Shown here one piece after another: positions 14,118 through 20,106 of a stretch of 20,106 nucleotides of DNA (position 1 is its first letter; every line of letters begins with the position of its first letter). Below the pieces are notes generated by a model. It was not told the origin of the DNA and made no database searches. It saw nothing but the letters and a program-made list of their open reading frames with translations. This stretch comes from Leptospira abararensis (lineage in GTDB: Bacteria > Spirochaetota > Leptospiria > Leptospirales > Leptospiraceae), in the NCBI RefSeq assembly GCF_016918735.1, contig NZ_JAFFPR010000017.1, positions 1 through 20,106 on the forward strand. The letters run 5' to 3'. The translations under genes and the position numbers were made by a program.

Positions 14118-15632
14118 GTGGAAAATTTCCTGGTGGGACTTCCCGATTCCGAGATACTTCATTTAGTAACATCCATTAGTCGAGAGTTGGTATGTTTGCA
14201 TGAAGCTGACGGTACCTATATTTATGTGAGCCCCAACTCGGAAAAAATCATTGGGTATAAATCCGAGGAACTGGTTGGCAAAAATCCTTACGATTTTTTT
14301 CACCCGGATGAACGAAGGTTGATCCAAGAAAGGTCTCACCAACCCCTTCTCCGTGGAGAAGAAAATATCCATTCCACTTTTCGTTTTTTGCACAAAAACG
14401 GAACCTATATATGGCTGCAGTCTGACAATCGTTTGACGATACATCCAACCACTGGACAAAAATATTTACATACATCCTCTCGAGATATCTCAGAAAAAAT
14501 AGATACTGAGGCAAATCTAGCACTAGCAGAACGCAGGTTCAAAACACTATTCCATGATTCACCGATTGGCCTAGTACTCACAGGAAAACAAGGTTACATA
14601 GATGAAACAAATGATGCCTTTGCCAATTTTTTGGGTTATAAAAGTTACGAAATAGTAGGAAAACATTTTTCCGAAATCAGTGCTGGGGAAGAACTCGAAG
14701 AAAATTTTAAATATAGAGACGAAGTTCAAAAAGGAATCATCGATAACTATTCAATCGAAAAACAATACCTTCACAAATCGGGAAAAAAAGTTTGGGCCTA
14801 TATCACTGTCACTGTTCTTCGCGATGAATTAGGTCATCCCATTCACTACCTTGCACAAATCATCGACATTAATGAAAGAAAAAAATCAGAAACTCTTCTT
14901 CTGGAAAATAATGATCGTTTAAGAGCCACAACCAATTCCCTTTTAACCCAAAACAAACAGCTGCAAGCCTACAACCAAATCATCTCCCATCATTTGCGGG
15001 CACCTGTGAGCAATCTAAGAAGTCTTCTGGATTTGATGAAAGAGACAAAAAAACTAGTAGATATTAGAGAAATCGAAGGTCATTTAGAAGAGGTTACAGA
15101 AACTCTCGAAACTGTTTTATCGGAACTCATTAGCACATTAAAAATTCAAAATTCCGACCATTACAAACCGGAGTCGGTGGCGATTGATCAATCATTTTCG
15201 AATGTGATCGAGCTTATGGAAGGGGAATTGGAAGAAAAAAAGGTGGAAATCCAATCTGATTTTTCTGGAGGGAAAACCATTTTCTTTTCCAAAGAATTCC
15301 TAGAGACCATTTTCCTACATTTACTAAACAATTCCCTTCGTTATGCCCAGCCGGACCGAAAACTGCGAATTTCCGTCGAATCCTTTCAAATCGGCTCACA
15401 AACCACGATTTCCTTTTCTGACAATGGAATGGGAATCGATTTGGAACGATACGGTGATCAAATTTTTCAGCTTAGGAAGACTTTTCATCGTCACATCAGT
15501 GGTAAGGGACTCGGATTGTTTTTGATTAAATACAAAATGGAATCAATTGGTGGAAGGATTGAAGTGCGCTCCAAACCAGGAGAGGGTGCCACTTTCCTTT
15601 TATACTTTCCAGAAGGGAGTGAAACCAAATGA
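14118..15632 (+). CDS. PAS-PAS sensor histidine kinase, GTG start
   Basis: A 504-residue cytoplasmic kinase with no membrane segment. It has two PAS domains (about 10-128, including FHPDERRL; and about 137-255, including the IIDINERKK end), a coiled-coil linker (about 256-285), a dimerisation helix with the H-box IISHHLRAPVSNL (H291 is the expected phosphorylated His; it is followed by His rather than the usual Asp/Glu or Asn), and an HATPase domain with N-box LLNNSLRYA (402-410), G1 DNGMGID (435-441) and G2 GKGLGL (462-467). The start is GTG with AGAAG very close upstream; no ATG exists near the beginning and PAS 1 starts almost at once. The stop overlaps the ATG of the response regulator (ATGA), so the two are a cognate pair. 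PAS ligands cannot be predicted. Confidence 0.93.
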   Translation: MENFLVGLPDSEILHLVTSISRELVCLHEADGTYIYVSPNSEKIIGYKSEELVGKNPYDFFHPDERRLIQERSHQPLLRGEENIHSTFRFLHKNGTYIWLQSDNRLTIHPTTGQKYLHTSSRDISEKIDTEANLALAERRFKTLFHDSPIGLVLTGKQGYIDETNDAFANFLGYKSYEIVGKHFSEISAGEELEENFKYRDEVQKGIIDNYSIEKQYLHKSGKKVWAYITVTVLRDELGHPIHYLAQIIDINERKKSETLLLENNDRLRATTNSLLTQNKQLQAYNQIISHHLRAPVSNLRSLLDLMKETKKLVDIREIEGHLEEVTETLETVLSELISTLKIQNSDHYKPESVAIDQSFSNVIELMEGELEEKKVEIQSDFSGGKTIFFSKEFLETIFLHLLNNSLRYAQPDRKLRISVESFQIGSQTTISFSDNGMGIDLERYGDQIFQLRKTFHRHISGKGLGLFLIKYKMESIGGRIEVRSKPGEGATFLLYFPEGSETK

Positions 15633-16027
15633 CTCTAAAGATCTGCGTCATCGACGATGACAAAATTTACCAATTCACTACCAAAAAAATCATCTCCAAT
15701 GCAGGAATCAAAGGGGAGGTACTCGTGTTTTCCGATGCGGAAAACGCACTCGAGTTCTTTCATCAGGAATTTCAAAACAAAGAGCTACTTCCCGATATCA
15801 TCTTTCTCGATATCAATATGCCTTTTATGGACGGCTGGCAATTTTTAGATGCCTTTGGAAAGATCTTTCCTAATTTTCCCAAAAGTATCAAAGTCTTTCT
15901 TGTTAGTTCTTCTGTGGATGAAGCAGATACAGACCGTGCTGCAAAAATTCCGCTCATCTCTGGATATATTTTCAAACCATTCACAAAAGAAAAACTTTTG
16001 GAATCTTTGTCTCACATCCAATCTTAG
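15629..16027 (+). CDS. Receiver-only response regulator
   Basis: A 132-residue CheY-like receiver domain with no output domain. The acidic pocket is IDDD (9-12), the phosphorylated Asp is D61 in FLDINMPFMDGW (59-70), the conserved Ser/Thr position lies in LVSSS (91-95), and the Lys is K116 in IFKPF. Its ATG overlaps the kinase stop codon, so it is very likely the kinase's direct partner. Without an output domain it must act by protein-protein contact or as a phosphotransfer step. Candidate targets include the two genes downstream, but that is inference only. Confidence 0.94.
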   Translation: MTLKICVIDDDKIYQFTTKKIISNAGIKGEVLVFSDAENALEFFHQEFQNKELLPDIIFLDINMPFMDGWQFLDAFGKIFPNFPKSIKVFLVSSSVDEADTDRAAKIPLISGYIFKPFTKEKLLESLSHIQS

Positions 16028-16056
16028 CTTGTCATCTTATTGCTTTGGATATAGAA

Positions 16057-17619
16057 ATGGACGCACCCCATATGGATCAGCTACTTACTTGGATTGAAAC
16101 CTATCCCTTAACTTCCTCTCTGATTGGATTGTTGTTGTTTCTTGTCTTAGTTTTCCTAAGAGACATCACTCAAAAAACGCACACGATTCAGAGAAACTTT
16201 CCCATCGTCGGACGGCTCCGCTATTTTTTGGAAATGATTGGACCGGAACTCAGGCAATATTGGGTTGCCCATGATAAGGAAGAACGTCCCTTTGATCGAA
16301 CCGAAAGAAGTTGGATTTATGCAACTGCCAAAGGACAAAACAGTAATTTTGGATTTGGAACAACAGAAATCCAATACGAACCTGGATATCCCATTATCAA
16401 ACACAAAGCTTTTCCTTATCCAGAAGCAAAAGCATACATCCATAACAAAGATGTTAGTTGTATCCCTTGTTTAAAAGTCATTGGGACAAAACGAAAATTT
16501 CCTTATAGGCCCTATTCCATTGTGAATATCTCTGCGATGTCCTTTGGGTCTCTTGGAAAAAATGCAATCATGGCACTCAACAGAGGTGCTAGAGATTCCG
16601 GCGCCTATCACAATACAGGCGAAGGTGGTCTTAGCAATTACCATAAGGAAGGAGCTGACATGGTTTGGCAAATTGGCACTGGGTACTTTGGTGCCAGAGA
16701 CCATTCTGGAAAATTTAGTTTGGATGTCTTAAAAGAGAAAGTGGGAAATAATCCATGTATCAAGATGATTGAAATTAAATTATCACAGGGCGCCAAACCG
16801 GGAAAAGGTGGGATTCTTCCTGCAAAAAAAGTAAATGCTGAAATTGCGTCCATCCGCCATGTCGAAGAAGGAAAAGATTGTATTTCTCCTAACTCCCACA
16901 GTGAGTTTACGAACGTAAAAGAACTCATCCAATTCATAGAAAAAATTGCGAACGGTACTGGACTTCCAGTGGGAATCAAAAGTGCTGTTGGTGAAATTGA
17001 ATTTTGGGAAGAACTCGCACGTGAGATGAAACAAAGTTCAGAAGGACCCGACTTCATCACGATTGATGGAGGGGAAGGGGGAACGGGGGCAGCCCCGCTT
17101 ACCTATGCCGACCATGTTTCCTTACCTTTCAAAATTGGATTCCAAAGAGTCTACACTCTCTTTCAGAGTCAGGGTTTGTCCGAACAAATTGTATGGATTG
17201 GTTCCGGAAAATTAGGATTTCCTGATCGAGCCGTGGTTGCGATTGCCATGGGTTGTGATCTCATCAATGTGGCTAGAGAAGCCATGTTATCCATTGGTTG
17301 CATCCAAGCACAAAAATGCCATACGGACCATTGTCCGGCCGGTGTTGCCACTCAGAATTGGTGGTTACAACGCGGTGTGGATCCAGAGATCAAAGGAAAA
17401 CGTGCAGCCAAGTACATCCAAGGGTTTCGAAAAGAACTTCTGAGTTTAGCACATTCTTGTGGATACGAACACCCAGGACAATTCACAGGCCAAGACATAG
17501 AAATCAGCATGGGGATGAACCGCTACCAGACCTTAGAAGGACTACTCGGTTACAAACGAGACGAAGTCAAATTTACAAAACTTCAGGACTATACGGTATT
17601 TCCGAAAAGACAAGCCTAA
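16057..17619 (+). CDS. Membrane-anchored FMN-binding glutamate-synthase-like protein
   Basis: A protein of 520 residues related to the FMN/[3Fe-4S] synthase domain of GltB, stand-alone type (YerD-like). There is a membrane helix at about 20-35, then the catalytic barrel: ISAMSFGSLGKNAI (158-171), NTGEGG (186-191), KLSQGAKPGKGG (241-252), GIKSAVGE (306-313), TIDGGEGGTGAAP (335-347) and GSGKLGFPDRAVVAIAMGCD (383-402). C415, C421 and C426 (C-x5-C-x4-C, then PAGVATQ) match the 3Fe-4S ligands of glutamate synthase. The N-terminal glutaminase domain and the C-terminal beta-helix are absent, and no NADPH-oxidising small subunit is in the window, so the true reaction and electron donor are unknown. 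Starts at TTG 16045 or ATG 16072 are also possible; 16057 has GGAT six bases upstream. The cyclase ATG follows the stop immediately. Confidence 0.9.
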   Translation: MDAPHMDQLLTWIETYPLTSSLIGLLLFLVLVFLRDITQKTHTIQRNFPIVGRLRYFLEMIGPELRQYWVAHDKEERPFDRTERSWIYATAKGQNSNFGFGTTEIQYEPGYPIIKHKAFPYPEAKAYIHNKDVSCIPCLKVIGTKRKFPYRPYSIVNISAMSFGSLGKNAIMALNRGARDSGAYHNTGEGGLSNYHKEGADMVWQIGTGYFGARDHSGKFSLDVLKEKVGNNPCIKMIEIKLSQGAKPGKGGILPAKKVNAEIASIRHVEEGKDCISPNSHSEFTNVKELIQFIEKIANGTGLPVGIKSAVGEIEFWEELAREMKQSSEGPDFITIDGGEGGTGAAPLTYADHVSLPFKIGFQRVYTLFQSQGLSEQIVWIGSGKLGFPDRAVVAIAMGCDLINVAREAMLSIGCIQAQKCHTDHCPAGVATQNWWLQRGVDPEIKGKRAAKYIQGFRKELLSLAHSCGYEHPGQFTGQDIEISMGMNRYQTLEGLLGYKRDEVKFTKLQDYTVFPKRQA

Positions 17620-19692
17620 ATGAAAAAACTCTTTCTTATCTTCCTATTATTCCACCTCAGTTGTCTCTCTGAGGATAGGAATGTAAAAGCAGAAATAAAG
17701 AAAGGGTATTTAGATCTTAGCCAACATTCTTTTACAGACCAACCGTTTGTGGCATTGAATGGGGAATGGAAATTTTTCTGGAATACAGCTCCTTTCCAAA
17801 TACAAGAAACAGATTCTGATTTGTTTCTGAATCTTCCTAAACATTGGAACGGATATAAAATGGATTATGGTTCTCTTGGTGGCTTTGGACATGCCAGTTT
17901 CAGAATCAAATTAAAACTTGCGGAAAATCTTCAAGAAACCATGGCACTCACAGTGTTAGAACAGGACACTTCGTATGCTATTTATGTTAATGGAAAGTAT
18001 TTAGGTGGATCAGGAAAACCAGGAACCAATCCAAACGAATACACTCCGCAAGTGAAATCCACTCTTGTTGTTTTACCGCAAACACCTGAAATCACCATTG
18101 ATCTCTATGTTGCCAATTACGTACATAGGAAGGGTGGAATTTGGAATGATATTGTACTTTCCACGCACACAAAAGCTGAAAGCCGACTCACCAAACGAAA
18201 GATCAACGAAACCATGTTGTCCTCGGTCCTAAGTTTTGTGGGATTTTTCTTTTTTGTGATGTATTTTTATAATCGGGACGGTAAACACACAATCGGAATC
18301 TTTTTATTTTCCTTAGCTGTCTTACTTAGAACTATTTCTACGGGAGAACGAATTTTAATAGAATTTATTGATGTTCCTTACTGGTTTCTATTACGTTTGG
18401 AATACCTCTCTTGGTACTGGTCGGCACCACTACTCTATCATTATTTTTATACAATTTTTCCTGAAGACTTCTCCAAACGAATGGGAACTTTCTTTTATAC
18501 TCTTTCGTCGGTATTAACCGTTGGTCTTTTATTACCCCCCGTTTATTTTACAGAGACTGCATCAATCTACCCGATCGCCTTTGTTGCCAATGGAATTATA
18601 ATATTTATTTATTTGTACCGTGCTTACCAAAAGAAACGTATGGAGTCCAAACCATTATTATTGGGAATGCTTTTGGTCCTTGCTGCAGCCACCAATGATG
18701 TCTTACATGCAGAATCTTACATCCATACAACCTATATAGCTCCTGCAAGCGTTGTAATCTTTGTTTTTTTACAAGTTATGACCTTTGGACGGATTGTTCG
18801 CCAAACCATGACAAAAACTCTGGAGTTTGCACAGGAACAAAAACAACTCAGTAATTCCTTCAGTCGTTTTGTTCCCACAGAATTTTTATACCACTTAGGC
18901 AAAACCGATATCCGTTCCGTGGATCTAGGGGATCAGGTTCAAAAAAGAATGACCATACTCTTTGCTGACATCAGATCCTTTACTGAATTTTCAGAAACCC
19001 TCACTCCTAAAGAAAACTTCGATTTTTTGAACAGTTACCTACAAAGAGTAGGCCCTATCATTAGGCATAACAATGGATTCATCGATAAATTCATTGGTGA
19101 TGCTGTGATGGCCTTATTTCCTTACGATATCAATGATGCTGTCAAAGCAGCAGTCGAAATGCAAGATGCCATTCGGATTTATAATGGTCATAGAGCCAAT
19201 TGCGGTTATATTCCCATCGAAGTGGGAATTGGAATTCATACAGGAAATCTCACCTTAGGAATCTTAGGTGAACACAAACGAATGGAAGGAACCGTCATCT
19301 CAGATGCCGTCAACTTAGCCTCTCGAATTGAAGGGATCACTAAACTCTTCTCTTCTCGTATTGTAATCAGTGCGGATACTTTTATTGAAGCTTCTGAAGG
19401 ATTAGGATACCACTACCGACTTCTCGACCGAGTGGCAATCAAAGGCAAAACAGAATCTGTATTTGTTGTGGAAGTTTTAGATGGATACGAACCAGAAAAA
19501 GCATCTAGACTGATTTCTACTAAAGATGATTATACTTTAGCATTGGATGCATTTCGACGAGACGATTTTGAAGAAGCTATAGATGGATTCTCTAAGTTAT
19601 TGGACAAAAACCCCGATGATTCTGTCTCGAGGTTGTTTTTAGATCGCTGTAGAGAAGCAAAAGAAAGATCAAAAATGGAATTTGGGAGTTAA
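17620..19692 (+). CDS. Class III adenylate cyclase with lipobox, 7TMR-DISM sensor and C-terminal TPR
   Basis: A 690-residue receptor cyclase. It starts with a lipoprotein-like signal (MKKLFLIFLLFHLSC, C15). Residues about 28-185 form a 7TMR-DISM jelly-roll domain (LNGEWKFFW 46-54, VNGKYLGGSG 123-132, GGIWNDIVL 172-180). About seven hydrophobic helices follow between 198 and 392, then a short coiled coil. The cyclase domain spans about 440-620: ILFADIRSFTEF (446-457) and FIGDAVMALF (491-500) supply the metal-binding D450 and D494; K490 and T558 (in GTVISDAVN) are the adenine-selecting pair of class IIIb cyclases; N565 and R569 are the transition-state residues. All catalytic positions are intact, so cAMP production is expected. 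Residues about 635-675 look like one TPR. It starts at the base after the FMN-enzyme stop codon, so it is likely in the same operon. The outer ligand is unknown. Confidence 0.93.
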   Translation: MKKLFLIFLLFHLSCLSEDRNVKAEIKKGYLDLSQHSFTDQPFVALNGEWKFFWNTAPFQIQETDSDLFLNLPKHWNGYKMDYGSLGGFGHASFRIKLKLAENLQETMALTVLEQDTSYAIYVNGKYLGGSGKPGTNPNEYTPQVKSTLVVLPQTPEITIDLYVANYVHRKGGIWNDIVLSTHTKAESRLTKRKINETMLSSVLSFVGFFFFVMYFYNRDGKHTIGIFLFSLAVLLRTISTGERILIEFIDVPYWFLLRLEYLSWYWSAPLLYHYFYTIFPEDFSKRMGTFFYTLSSVLTVGLLLPPVYFTETASIYPIAFVANGIIIFIYLYRAYQKKRMESKPLLLGMLLVLAAATNDVLHAESYIHTTYIAPASVVIFVFLQVMTFGRIVRQTMTKTLEFAQEQKQLSNSFSRFVPTEFLYHLGKTDIRSVDLGDQVQKRMTILFADIRSFTEFSETLTPKENFDFLNSYLQRVGPIIRHNNGFIDKFIGDAVMALFPYDINDAVKAAVEMQDAIRIYNGHRANCGYIPIEVGIGIHTGNLTLGILGEHKRMEGTVISDAVNLASRIEGITKLFSSRIVISADTFIEASEGLGYHYRLLDRVAIKGKTESVFVVEVLDGYEPEKASRLISTKDDYTLALDAFRRDDFEEAIDGFSKLLDKNPDDSVSRLFLDRCREAKERSKMEFGS

Positions 19693-19701
19693 CTCAATTT
19701 A

Positions 19702-20106
19702 CTAAAATTGGTTCCGTTTTTGTTTTAAGTGGTAACCAATTCCCAAAACAAATCCAAATCCTAAAACCCCGAGCGCCAAATAAGGCTCGGAAAAACAAAC
19801 AGAACCACAAGCAACAATCCCAAGAACAAGAGCCACTGTTGGTAACACGGGATACAGCGGAGCTTTGTAAGGTCTTGGCATTTCTGGTTCTTTTTTCCGC
19901 AAAACAAAATAAGAAACAAGACTTAAAAGATACATCCCACAGGCACCTAATGCGGATATGGTGATAAGTTCTGCTGTGTCCAAAAAACACATACAGAAAA
20001 TACCCAAAACGCCGCCACTAATCACCGCATTTTGCGGAACCAAAGAACCATAACTCAGTTTAGAAAGATAGGTTGGTAAATATCCTTCTTTCGACATGGC
20101 GTAAAT
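19702..20106 (-). CDS. APC-superfamily permease, ethanolamine-permease-like, C-terminal part
   Basis: The C-terminal 134 residues of a transporter; the 5' part lies beyond the right edge (the frame stays open: IYAMSKEGYLPTYLSKL). The YAMSKEGYLP loop, then membrane helices and the EPEMPRPYKAPLYPVLPTVAL segment near the C-terminus are typical of amino-acid/polyamine/organocation permeases. My recollection is that this spacing and wording is closest to ethanolamine permease, but other members (amino acids, polyamines) cannot be excluded from a fragment. The TAG stop is nine bases from the convergent cyclase stop. No eut genes are visible here. Confidence 0.88.
   Translation of the reverse strand: MYAMSKEGYLPTYLSKLSYGSLVPQNAVISGGVLGIFCMCFLDTAELITISALGACGMYLLSLVSYFVLRKKEPEMPRPYKAPLYPVLPTVALVLGIVACGSVCFSEPYLALGVLGFGFVLGIGYHLKQKRNQF

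Overview
The window looks like chromosome of a spirochaete, most likely Leptospira and perhaps one of its saprophytic species. This is inferred from the AT-rich base composition, spirochaete-style lipoprotein signals, a 7TMR-DISM adenylate cyclase, a DUF3332 lipoprotein and a very large membrane-anchored TPR protein. Coding density is high and no gap between genes exceeds 300 bases. I see no tRNA, rRNA, CRISPR array, insertion sequence or prophage.

Layout. (1) 1-1255: a secreted protein cut by the left edge (minus strand, overlooked if only long ATG/TTG ORFs are taken) is divergent from a WecG/TagA-type glycosyltransferase. (2) 1262-4897: a 1211-residue protein with an acidic repeat-rich cytoplasmic part, one membrane segment and a long TPR domain outside the inner membrane. 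(3) 5052-5930: an exported protein with two AMPK/CBM48-like beta-sandwich domains, divergent from the TPR gene across an inverted repeat. (4) 6028-11809: seven minus-strand genes packed as one likely transcription unit, in transcription order MBOAT O-acyltransferase, PilZ protein, NAD(P)-binding oxidoreductase, DUF374 acyltransferase, metK, transketolase C-terminal subunit, clpS. Several pairs overlap by four bases and several use TTG starts. (5) 11939-13572: two lipoprotein genes separated by a strong hairpin. (6) 13619-13972: a short ssb, convergent with the second lipoprotein gene. (7) 14118-19692: four plus-strand genes: PAS-PAS histidine kinase, receiver-only response regulator, membrane-anchored FMN/3Fe-4S glutamate-synthase-like enzyme, and an adenylate cyclase with a 7TMR-DISM sensor. 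(8) 19702-end: C-terminal part of an APC-family permease close to ethanolamine permeases, on the minus strand.

How the genes may work together. Region 4 mixes housekeeping (SAM synthesis, sugar phosphate metabolism, N-degron adaptor) with lipid or polysaccharide acylation and a c-di-GMP receptor. Region 7 joins a phosphorelay to a cAMP-producing receptor, with a redox enzyme between them. The points most worth checking are the altered active site of the WecG homologue, the ClpS with an Asp in place of the N-degron-binding His, the DPF-motif array of the TPR protein, the SSB without an acidic tail, and the kinase/regulator/FMN-enzyme/cyclase cluster. I did not find one clear-cut new system; the last cluster and the DPF/TPR protein are the best candidates.
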